This document shows, piece after piece, positions 1-6,603 of a stretch of DNA of 11,929 bases (position 1 is the stretch's first letter; each line of letters starts with the position of its first letter). The stretch covers positions 1 to 11,929 of the forward strand of contig DIYM01000042.1 in the NCBI GenBank assembly GCA_002429045.1, read 5' to 3'. The stretch is from Phycisphaerales bacterium UBA6054. Lineage in GTDB: Bacteria; Planctomycetota; Phycisphaerae; Phycisphaerales; UBA1924. A program made the translations under genes and the position numbers. Under the pieces are notes generated by a model, which saw only the letters and a list, made by a program, of their open reading frames with translations, ran no database searches and was not told the origin of the DNA.

Positions 1-826
1 GGTCCCCGAGGAACGTCCCGGTGGCCTGCCAGATCGACTCGAGCCGGTCAATGTGCCGGCGTGCGTCGTCCCCGAGGTCGCTGGTGACCCGGGCGACGAT
101 CAGTTCGGCGGCGGTGACGGCCGGGACAGAGCTGTCCACGGGGCCCGCGGCGGGGACGCGGAGTTCGCACCAGTGCCGGGCGAGCGATGCCAGGGGGGAG
201 AGCGGGCCGTCGGTGATGGCGATGATGGTCACGCCCAGATCGGCGAGCGTACGCGCGGCGGTCACGGAGCTGCGCCGGTACCGCGCGAAGTCGAAGATGA
301 CCGCGGCATCGCGGGGGCCCGCGCTGCTGAGATCGCGCCCGACCGAGTGTTCATGGACGAGCAGCACATCGGGGCGGATCATCGAGAGCCCGCTCTGCAG
401 GACCCGGGCGCCCGCCTGCGAGGTCTCCCCGGAGAGGATCCAGACCCGCGGTGCTCGGGCGATGGGCGCGGCGAGCGCGCCGAGGCGGTCGGGATCGAGG
501 GCGTCGAAGGTCCGGCGCACGGAATCGGCGATGCCGGCGCGGAGGTCATCGGACGCGGTGCGCCGGCGGACCCTGGCGCTGGGGCTGGCGGCGAGTCGCT
601 CGGAGACCCCGGCGCGGACCCAGTCCTGGAGTTCGGGGTAGCCCGAGAACCCGAGCTTGGTCGCGAAGCGGACGACCGAGGGCCGGCTTGTTGCCGCCAG
701 GTCGGCGAGGTCCGACACGGTCCCGAACGCGAGGATGGTCGGGTCGCGTGACACGGCCTGGGCGATGCGTCGCTCGGTCGGCGTCAGGCGGTCTCCGACG
801 CTGGCGATGCGGTCCTGGACTGACAC
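1..826 (-). CDS. MurR/RpiR-family transcriptional regulator (3' end outside window)
   Basis: Reading from a GTG at 826-824, 275 codons stay open to the window edge, so the C-terminus is missing. Residues 1-75 match the RpiR helix-turn-helix domain, with the recognition region SRPSVVRFATKLGFSGY at about 47-63. Residues 125-235 match a SIS (sugar isomerase) effector domain: ILSGETSQAG at 130-139, then an AITDGPLSPLA segment at 203-213. In canonical members the second SIS motif is S-x-S-G, but here it reads FDFARY (178-183), so the usual phosphosugar-binding serines are absent and the effector may not be a sugar phosphate. GGAG seven bases upstream of the GTG supports the start. The gene diverges from the aminomutase operon with 160 bases between, so it is the natural candidate to regulate that operon and itself. 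Family assignment is firm; effector and target are inferred. Confidence 0.9.
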   Translation of the reverse strand, partial: MSVQDRIASVGDRLTPTERRIAQAVSRDPTILAFGTVSDLADLAATSRPSVVRFATKLGFSGYPELQDWVRAGVSERLAASPSARVRRRTASDDLRAGIADSVRRTFDALDPDRLGALAAPIARAPRVWILSGETSQAGARVLQSGLSMIRPDVLLVHEHSVGRDLSSAGPRDAAVIFDFARYRRSSVTAARTLADLGVTIIAITDGPLSPLASLARHWCELRVPAAGPVDSSVPAVTAAELIVARVTSDLGDDARRHIDRLESIWQATGTFLGD

Positions 827-892
827 GGGGCGTCTCCGGGGGGGCGATCCGGCGGGGCTGGGGGGTTCGTTCGGGCCGGATTGGTCGTTTTG

Positions 893-920
893 TTGCATCG
901 GTGCGTCGATACTGTACAAT
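893..920 (+). promoter_or_regulatory. Candidate sigma70-type promoter of the aminomutase operon
   Basis: TTGCAT (893-898) and TACAAT (915-920) are separated by 16 bases. They lie in a locally AT-richer patch between the divergent regulator and the aminomutase gene, about 66 bases ahead of the ATG. The elements are near consensus, but GC-rich genomes vary, so this is a by-eye call. Confidence 0.4.
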
Positions 921-930
921 CTGTTTCAGT
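911..930. promoter_or_regulatory. Imperfect dyad over the -10 box, candidate regulator operator
   Basis: ACTG at 911-914 and CAGT at 927-930 form the ends of an imperfect 20-base dyad in which 6 of 10 base pairs match. It covers the proposed -10 element. RpiR-family regulators bind palindromes near their own divergent promoters, so this is the best placed operator candidate. Symmetry is modest and could be chance. Confidence 0.25.
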
Positions 931-976
931 CCGAAGCCAGCGCTTTGGCGGTTGTGCCCGTTTCCCTTTCCTGCTT

Positions 977-980
977 GGAG
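977..980 (+). promoter_or_regulatory. Ribosome binding site fixing the aminomutase start
   Basis: GGAG ends six bases before the ATG at 987. This chooses that ATG over upstream in-frame starts, the longest of which would read through the promoter and into the oppositely transcribed regulator. Confidence 0.65.
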
Positions 981-986
981 CGATCG

Positions 987-2459
987 ATGATCCAGCCTCA
1001 GAAGAAGCACGAGTATGCCCCGACGGCCCGCGAGGAGGCGTTCCTCGGCACGGTCGAGGAGGAGAAGTACCAGCGGGAGATCATCAACGGGCTGGCGCCG
1101 TTCTTCAACGAGAAGGCGCCCGAGGACATGATGTCCTTTTACACCGAGAACGAGGTGACCAAGCTGCGGGTGCTCAAGGGCACCGATCGGGATGTCGAGT
1201 CGCGCATGCCGGTGAAGATCACGCGTCACTACTACGAGTTGGCGAAGACGAGCCCGTCGATCCAGCGGATCGTCAAGGCGAGCCCGGACGAGACGGACAA
1301 CCTGCAGGGATCCGAGGACCCGGGCAACCAGATGGACTACAGCCCGGTCGAGGGGCTTTTGCACAAGTACGAGATGGGTTTGATGTACGTGGTCTCGACG
1401 TGTTCGGCGCACTGTCGCTTCTGTTACCGCGAGGAGTTGATCGCGCGGAAAGAGATCGAGCGTCAGGACGGGACGGTCAAAAAGAAGGGGCTGGCGAAGA
1501 TCCCGGAGATCATCCCGTACATCAAGGCGCACAACGAGATCGTGGCGGCCAACGGCGGGCGTCATCCGGAGACGGGCCGCGAGAAGCTGCGGGAGATCCT
1601 GCTGTCGGGCGGCGACCCGATGGTTTTGAACAACGGGAAGCTCGCGGCGTGGTTCGCGGCGCTGGCCGAGGCGGGCGTGGAGTCGATCCGCGTGGGCACG
1701 AAAGAGATGGCGTTCTTCCCCCAGCGGTTCGATCGCACGTTCTTGGAGATGCTCGACCGGTTCCACGAGACCTACCCGCAGGTCGGCATGCACTTCATGC
1801 TGCACTTCGAGCACCCGGACGAGATCCTTGCCAAGGACGAGGACGGGAACTACGTGCACGACGATCGCGGGTTCAAGCAGTGGGTCCCAGCGACCGGCGA
1901 GGCCATGCGGGGGCTGACGTCGCGCGGTTGGCTGACGGTCGAGAACCAGGCGCCGATCATCAAGGGGATCAACGACGACCCGGACGCCCTGCGGATCCTG
2001 CAGCGCGAGTTCAAGCGCGCCGGGGGCGAGAACCACTACTTCTTCTGCGGCCGCGACATCGTCGCGTACAAGGCGTTCAACATCCCGATCGAGAACGCGT
2101 GGCAGATCCTCAACGACTCGCAGAAGGGCCTGTCGGGCATCGAGAAGCACGCGCGGCTGTCCATCACGCACTACAAGGGCAAGACCGAGGTGGCGGCGGT
2201 GACCAACGAGCCGATCCCGGGGCTGAAGGGCTCGGAGAACGGCGTGGTGATCTTCAAGCTGCTGCGGAACGCCGGCAGCGCGCCCGAGGTCGGCAAGGTG
2301 TGCATCGTCGGGCGGAACCCCGATGCGTTGTGGTTCGATGATTACGAGGATCGCGTGCTGTTCGACGAGGCGGGGCTGTTCGATTACAAGCGGGTGACGG
2401 CCCCGGGGCAGGTGCCCGGGGCGATCTCGATGCCCCAGACCGGCGGGATGTGCCGATGA
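987..2459 (+). CDS. kamA: KamA-family radical SAM 2,3-aminomutase (substrate uncertain)
   Basis: This 490-residue protein belongs to the PLP-dependent radical SAM aminomutases that move an amino group from C2 to C3. The [4Fe-4S]/SAM motif CxxxCxxC is C139, C143, C146 within TCSAHCRFCYRE; LSGGDP is at 206-211. R148 matches the Arg that binds the substrate carboxylate in clostridial lysine 2,3-aminomutase (Arg134). Aligning by hand, without gaps, from the conserved NQ at 320-321 and from the P at 367 both place R356 where that enzyme has Asp293. Asp330 falls on I393 or T394. The PGGGGK loop holding the PLP lysine is replaced by HYKGK (395-399), so K399, or possibly K397, is the likely PLP lysine. 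Both acidic residues that hold lysine's side-chain amine are therefore missing, which argues against lysine as substrate. First gene of the operon; its stop overlaps the next ATG. Confidence 0.9.
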   Translation: MIQPQKKHEYAPTAREEAFLGTVEEEKYQREIINGLAPFFNEKAPEDMMSFYTENEVTKLRVLKGTDRDVESRMPVKITRHYYELAKTSPSIQRIVKASPDETDNLQGSEDPGNQMDYSPVEGLLHKYEMGLMYVVSTCSAHCRFCYREELIARKEIERQDGTVKKKGLAKIPEIIPYIKAHNEIVAANGGRHPETGREKLREILLSGGDPMVLNNGKLAAWFAALAEAGVESIRVGTKEMAFFPQRFDRTFLEMLDRFHETYPQVGMHFMLHFEHPDEILAKDEDGNYVHDDRGFKQWVPATGEAMRGLTSRGWLTVENQAPIIKGINDDPDALRILQREFKRAGGENHYFFCGRDIVAYKAFNIPIENAWQILNDSQKGLSGIEKHARLSITHYKGKTEVAAVTNEPIPGLKGSENGVVIFKLLRNAGSAPEVGKVCIVGRNPDALWFDDYEDRVLFDEAGLFDYKRVTAPGQVPGAISMPQTGGMCR

Positions 2460-3166
2460 TCGATAAGCGGGCCGCCGGTCTGGCGGAGGCGCTCAGCGAC
2501 GTGCGTGACGGATCGACGGTGATGGTCGGGGGTTTCGGCGAGGCCGGGAGCCCGATCGAGTTGATCCACGCGCTGATCGACCAGGGGGCTTCCGACCTGA
2601 CGGTGGTGAGCAACAACTGCGGGAGCGGCGAGGTCGGTCTGGCTGCTCTGCTCAAGGCCGGGCGGGTGTCGAGGGTGGTGTGCTCGTTCCCGAGGACGGC
2701 GAACTCGACGGTCTTCCCGGATCTGTACCGCGCGGGGAAGTGCGAGCTGGAGTTGGTGCCGCAGGGTACGCTGGCGGAGCGGATCCGCGCGGGCGGCGCG
2801 GGCGTGCCGGCGTTCTTCACGGCGACCGGGGTGGGCACCCCCTTGGGCGAGGGCAAGGAAGAGCGCGAGATCGATGGCAAGCGGTACGTGCTCGAGTACG
2901 GGCTGCGTGCCGATCTGACGCTGATCAAGGGGCGTCTTGCGGACACGCACGGGAACGTGGTGTTCAACAAGACGGCACGGAACTTTTCGCCGATCATGGC
3001 GATGGCGGGTCGGGTGACGGTGGTGCAGGCGCAGCGCGTTGTTGAGGCGGGCGAGATCGATCCGGAAGTGGTGGTCACGCCGGGGATCTTCGTTGATCGC
3101 GTGGTGCACGTCGCCGAGCCGGCGCACGAGTCGGAGCTGATCGCGGCGGGGGTGAGCTACCCATGA
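2456..3166 (+). CDS. 3-oxoacid CoA-transferase subunit A (PcaI-like)
   Basis: This 236-residue protein is the alpha subunit of a family I CoA-transferase, which moves CoA from an acyl-CoA donor (commonly succinyl-CoA) to a 3-oxoacid. Family motifs are VGGFGEAGSP (24-33), VSNNCGSGEVGLAALL (51-66), the PQGTLAERIRAGGAG block (102-116) and TPGIFVDRVV near the end. The CSFPR...VF..LYRAG segment (76-94) resembles 3-oxoadipate CoA-transferase PcaI more than the SCOT/AtoD type, which has SYVGEN at this place. The ATG overlaps the aminomutase stop as ATGA, indicating translational coupling; an in-frame GTG at 2450 would add two residues. The gene needs its B subunit, which follows directly. The CoA-transferase call is firm; a dicarboxylic 3-oxoacid substrate is inferred from the PcaI resemblance and context. 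Confidence 0.92.
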   Translation: MIDKRAAGLAEALSDVRDGSTVMVGGFGEAGSPIELIHALIDQGASDLTVVSNNCGSGEVGLAALLKAGRVSRVVCSFPRTANSTVFPDLYRAGKCELELVPQGTLAERIRAGGAGVPAFFTATGVGTPLGEGKEEREIDGKRYVLEYGLRADLTLIKGRLADTHGNVVFNKTARNFSPIMAMAGRVTVVQAQRVVEAGEIDPEVVVTPGIFVDRVVHVAEPAHESELIAAGVSYP

Positions 3167-3840
3167 GTGCGGATGCGGATCGGATCGGCTGGAGCCGTGA
3201 GGAGATGGCCAGGCGTGTGGCGCAGGACATCCCCGACGGTTCCTATGTGAATCTGGGGATCGGGATCCCCGAGCTGGTTGCCCGGTTCGTTCCAGATGGG
3301 CGTGAGCTGATCTACCACACCGAGAACGGGTTGTTGGGCATGGGGCCTTCGCCGGCGGAGGGAGCCGGCGATCCGGAGCTGATCAACGCGGGCAAGCGGC
3401 AGGTCACCGCGAACGCGGGCGCTTCCTTCTTCCATCAGTCCGACAGCTTCGCGATGATCCGCGGCGGGCACCTGGACCTGTGCGTGCTCGGCGCGCTCCA
3501 GGTCGCGCAGAACGGCGATCTGGCGAACTGGTCCACCGGTGAGGAGGGCGCGATCCCGGCGGTGGGCGGGGCGATGGATCTGGTCGCGGGCGTGAAGGCG
3601 ATCTACGTGATCACCCAGCACTGCACGAAGCGGGGCGAACCCAAGCTGGTCGGATCCTGCGCGTACCCGCTGACGGGCGCGGGCGTGGTCGACCGCGTGT
3701 ACACCGATCTTGCGGTCATCGATGTGGCGGCGGGCGGGTTCCGGGTCTCCGAGCTGGCGCCGGGTGTGTCGTTCGAATATGTGCGTGAGCGGACGGGCGC
3801 GGCGTTGTTGCCGGGCGATGCGATCGCGGTGTCTTCCTGA
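3163..3840 (+). CDS. 3-oxoacid CoA-transferase subunit B (PcaJ-like)
   Basis: This 225-residue beta subunit carries the catalytic glutamate: E54 in HTENGLLGMGP (52-62) corresponds to the Glu that forms the glutamyl-CoA thioester in this family. Other conserved blocks are IPDGSYVNLGIGIP (23-36), SFAMIRGGHLDLCVLGA and AIPAVGGAMDLV. The last resembles PcaJ, but these blocks are shared widely across 3-oxoacid CoA-transferases. Its ATG overlaps the subunit A stop (ATGA) and is preceded by GGTGAG with a six-base spacer, so the two subunits should be made in equal amounts. With subunit A it would form the heteromeric enzyme that activates the beta-keto acid made by the aminotransferase encoded next. 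Confidence 0.93.
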   Translation: MSADADRIGWSREEMARRVAQDIPDGSYVNLGIGIPELVARFVPDGRELIYHTENGLLGMGPSPAEGAGDPELINAGKRQVTANAGASFFHQSDSFAMIRGGHLDLCVLGALQVAQNGDLANWSTGEEGAIPAVGGAMDLVAGVKAIYVITQHCTKRGEPKLVGSCAYPLTGAGVVDRVYTDLAVIDVAAGGFRVSELAPGVSFEYVRERTGAALLPGDAIAVSS

Positions 3841-3855
3841 CGGGTTGCGTGGATC

Positions 3856-5187
3856 ATGGATGCTGACGTGGATGTTGGGCTGGCGTCGCGGAGCGCGGAG
3901 CTGTTCGAGCGTGCGTTGCGGGTGCTCCCGGGCGGTGTGAGCCGGAACACGGTGCTTCGTTCGCCGCACCCGGCGTACGCGGATCGGGGCGAGGGCTGCC
4001 GGATCATCGATCTGGATGGCGTGAGCCGGATCGACTTTTCGAACAACATGTGTTCGCTGATCCATGGGCATTCGGATCCCGACATCGTGGCCGCGGTGAC
4101 CGACCAGATGACGCGCGGGAGCGCGTTCATGATGGCGACCGAGGCGGAGGTCGAGTACGCCGAGCACTTGTGCGGACGAAGCCCCGGGTTCGAGAAGATG
4201 CGGTTCGTGAACTCGGGCACCGAAGCGCTGATGGTGTGCCTGAAGGCGGCGCGGGCGCACACCGGTCGCGCGAAGATCGCGAAGATCGAAGGGGCGTATC
4301 ACGGGGGATACGACTACGCGGAGGTGAGTCAGGCCCCGACGCCGGAGACCTGGGGTGACGTCGACCGCCCCGAGTCGGTGCCGCTGGTGCACGGGACACC
4401 CGCGTCGGCGCTCGGCGACGTGGTGATCCTGCCCTTCAACGACATCGGGCGAGCGATCGCGCTGCTCGACGAGCACGCCGGGGCGCTGGCGTGTGTGCTG
4501 ATGGATCTGATGCCGCACCGGGTCGGGCTGAACCCGGTCGAGCCGTCCTTTGTGCGGGCGATCGCCGATTGGGCGCGGCGCCACGGATCGTTGCTGGTGT
4601 TCGACGAAGTGATCACGTTCCGATCCGAGGTCGGCGGCTTGCAGAGCAGGTACGGCGTGCGGGCCGATCTGACCGCGATGGGCAAGCTCATCGGCGGGGG
4701 GTTCCCGATCGGCGCTGTCGCGGGCCGGGGCGAGGTGATGGACACCATGAACCCGCGTGGCGACCGGTTCATCTTCCCGCACTCCGGCACGTTCTCTGCC
4801 AACCCGATCAGCACGGTCGCGGGTCTGGTCGCCATGAGGAAGTTCGACTCGGCGGCCGTCGAGCGGCTCAACGCTCTCGCGCGACGCGGCATCGAGGGTA
4901 TCGAGGGAGCGATCAGTCGGACCGGCGCGCGGGCGTGTGTGACCGGGACCGGATCGATGTTCCGGGTGCACATGAAGGACCGGGCGCCGCGGAACTACCG
5001 CGAGGCGCATACCTCCGCGGCGGAGAACGCGCGCCTGAAGGTGCTGCTTGATCATCTGTTCGAACACGGCTGCGTGATGATCAATACGTGCACGGCGGCG
5101 CTCTCCACGCCGATGGGTGAGGCCGAGATCGACCATCTCGTTGGGGCGATGGAGTCCGGTCTCGCGAAGATCTCGTCGATGGATTGA
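3856..5187 (+). CDS. Class III aminotransferase, beta-amino-acid transaminase type
   Basis: This 443-residue PLP enzyme is of fold type I, subgroup II. Visible landmarks are NSGTEA (119-124, PLP phosphate), YHGG (148-151), FDEV with D250 (pyridine nitrogen), the Schiff-base lysine K277 in TAMGKLIGGGFPIG, and HSGTF (309-313). The nearest well-known relatives are glutamate-1-semialdehyde aminomutase and beta-phenylalanine aminotransferase. PGGVSR with R30, YHGG and HSGTFSANPIS look more like the latter, where the equivalent Arg binds the beta-amino-acid carboxylate. Following a 2,3-aminomutase, it would convert the beta-amino acid to a beta-keto acid. The start lies 15 bases after subunit B with only a weak ribosome site. 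The stop is 14 bases from that of the convergent thiolase. A tetrapyrrole role is unlikely in this setting; the amino donor is unknown. Confidence 0.88.
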   Translation: MDADVDVGLASRSAELFERALRVLPGGVSRNTVLRSPHPAYADRGEGCRIIDLDGVSRIDFSNNMCSLIHGHSDPDIVAAVTDQMTRGSAFMMATEAEVEYAEHLCGRSPGFEKMRFVNSGTEALMVCLKAARAHTGRAKIAKIEGAYHGGYDYAEVSQAPTPETWGDVDRPESVPLVHGTPASALGDVVILPFNDIGRAIALLDEHAGALACVLMDLMPHRVGLNPVEPSFVRAIADWARRHGSLLVFDEVITFRSEVGGLQSRYGVRADLTAMGKLIGGGFPIGAVAGRGEVMDTMNPRGDRFIFPHSGTFSANPISTVAGLVAMRKFDSAAVERLNALARRGIEGIEGAISRTGARACVTGTGSMFRVHMKDRAPRNYREAHTSAAENARLKVLLDHLFEHGCVMINTCTAALSTPMGEAEIDHLVGAMESGLAKISSMD

Positions 5188-5201
5188 ATCGTGGGCGGGC
5201 T

Positions 5202-6407
5202 TCAGGCGCGTTCGAACACGGTGGCGAGGCCCTGCCCGACGCCGACGCAGAGCGATGCGATTCCGAGATCGGTCTGCGAACGACGCATCTCGTGGATCAG
5301 GGTTGTCGCCAGTCGGGCGCCGCTGCAGCCCAGCGGGTGTCCGATGGCGATGGCGCCGCCGTTGACGTTCAGCGTGGGTTCATCGATCGCGAGCTCGCGC
5401 TGGCAGGCGACGGCCTGCGCCGCGAACGCTTCGTTGATCTCGTAACGGCCAACATCCGAAACACTGAGACCGGCTCGCCCAAGCGCTTTGCGGATCGCGG
5501 GGATCGGGCCGAGACCCATCACCGCGGGGTCGACGCCCGCGGCCGCGCTGGGCCCGACGAAGGCGATGGGCTCGAGGCCGAGCGACCTGGCTCGGTCGGC
5601 GTCCATGAGGAGCAGGGCGGCTGCTCCGTCGTTCACGCCTGATGCGTTGCCGGCGGTCACGGTGGCGTCGGGGTCTTTGGAAAACGCGGGGCGGAGTCCG
5701 GCGAGCGCTTCGAGCGTGGTCCCCGGGCGGGGGTGCTCGTCGGTATCGAACTCGATCGGATCGCGCTTGCGCTGAGGGATGCTGACCGGGAGCAGTTCGT
5801 CCTCGAATCGGCCGGCTTCGTGGGCGGCGGACCAGCGCTGTTGGCTCTGCAGCGCGAACCGGTCTTGAGCCTCGCGGTCGATGTTGTGCTGACGGGCGAC
5901 GTTCTCGGCGGTCTCGCCCATCGGGTACGGGTGGTGCATCGCCGCGAGCCTCGGGTTCACGAAACGCCATCCGATGGACGTATCGAACATCTCTTGCCCG
6001 CGTCCGAAGGCGGCATCGGCCTTGCTGAGCACGTAGGGTGCGCGGCTCATGGACTCGACGCCGCCCGCGATGAAGACGTCGCCGGCGTTGGCCTCGATCA
6101 TCCGGGCGGCGATGTTGACCGCCTCAAGCCCGGAGGCGCACAGGCGGTTGACGGTGGCCCCGGGCACGGTCTCGGGCAGCCCGGCGAGAAGCGCGGCCAT
6201 GCGGGCGACGTTCCGGTTGTCCTCGCCCGATTGGTTGGCGGCGCCGAGATACACGTCTTCTATCAACGCCGGGTCGATCCCGGTCCGCTCGATGAGGCCC
6301 CGGATGGTGTGGGCGGCGAGGTCATCCGGGCGGACGGAGGAGAGCGTGCCCCCATACCGCCCGATAGGGGTGCGGAGGGCGGCGATCACGGCTGCTCGGC
6401 GGGTCAT
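5202..6407 (-). CDS. Thiolase (acetyl-CoA acyltransferase, PcaF-like)
   Basis: This 401-residue thiolase cleaves or condenses 3-oxoacyl-CoA with CoA. The catalytic set is complete: C90 in NRLCASG (nucleophile), NEAFA at 325-329, H357 in GHPLG and C387 in CVGVGQG. The N-terminal half, with ANQSGEDNRNVARMAALLAG (57-76) and FDTSIGWRF, closely resembles beta-ketoadipyl-CoA thiolase (PcaF) rather than acetoacetyl-CoA thiolase. The start at MTRRAAVIAALRTP was chosen because the family begins there; an in-frame upstream ATG at 6476 would add 23 non-conserved residues, and neither start has a clear ribosome site. The gene converges on the aminotransferase with 14 bases between stops and no visible terminator. 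It is therefore on a separate transcript from the operon, though its activity would complete the proposed pathway. Confidence 0.93.
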   Translation of the reverse strand: MTRRAAVIAALRTPIGRYGGTLSSVRPDDLAAHTIRGLIERTGIDPALIEDVYLGAANQSGEDNRNVARMAALLAGLPETVPGATVNRLCASGLEAVNIAARMIEANAGDVFIAGGVESMSRAPYVLSKADAAFGRGQEMFDTSIGWRFVNPRLAAMHHPYPMGETAENVARQHNIDREAQDRFALQSQQRWSAAHEAGRFEDELLPVSIPQRKRDPIEFDTDEHPRPGTTLEALAGLRPAFSKDPDATVTAGNASGVNDGAAALLLMDADRARSLGLEPIAFVGPSAAAGVDPAVMGLGPIPAIRKALGRAGLSVSDVGRYEINEAFAAQAVACQRELAIDEPTLNVNGGAIAIGHPLGCSGARLATTLIHEMRRSQTDLGIASLCVGVGQGLATVFERA

Positions 6408-6603
6408 GGCAGAGTTTAGGACGCGGGGGTTTCTGCCAGGGGGGCGACGGCTCGGGATGAACGGTTTGGGGTGCATCGGGGATGGGCGTTTGGTGGAATA
6501 GAATCACGGTCGAACGCGGTTGGTCGTCGGGCCGTTTGGACCGGAAGAATGTCGGTGCAGCCTGACGGGATGGCAGGTCGGGGCTGCCGGCGGTGTGGAG
6601 ACC
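6408..6603. promoter_or_regulatory. Divergent intergenic region between thiolase and Msr genes
   Basis: No gene is supported in these 196 bases. TAGAAT at 6499-6504 is a possible -10 element for the rightward Msr gene, but I see no good -35 partner 16-18 bases upstream. No convincing promoter was found for the leftward thiolase. Confidence 0.25.

Noticed and set aside
657..986. In-frame N-terminal extension of the aminomutase
   Set aside because: It overlaps the divergent regulator and contains the promoter region; its residues are unlike the family. The ATG at 987 has a good ribosome site.
546..2171. 541-codon open frame on the minus strand opposite the aminomutase
   Set aside because: It is low-complexity in Arg, His, Leu and Asp, overlaps two well-recognised genes, and is typical of antisense frames in GC-rich DNA.
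987..2459. Aminomutase as part of acetyl-beta-lysine osmolyte synthesis (ablA)
   Set aside because: No acetyltransferase (ablB) adjoins, the lysine side-chain ligands are missing, and the neighbours are degradative.
3157..5136. 659-codon minus-strand frame opposite the CoA-transferase B and aminotransferase genes
   Set aside because: The plus-strand genes carry full catalytic motifs; the antisense product is Arg/His-rich with no recognisable domain.
6408..6476. 23-residue N-terminal extension of the thiolase
   Set aside because: Thiolases start just before the AVIAALRTP segment; the extension is Pro/Arg-rich and not family-like.
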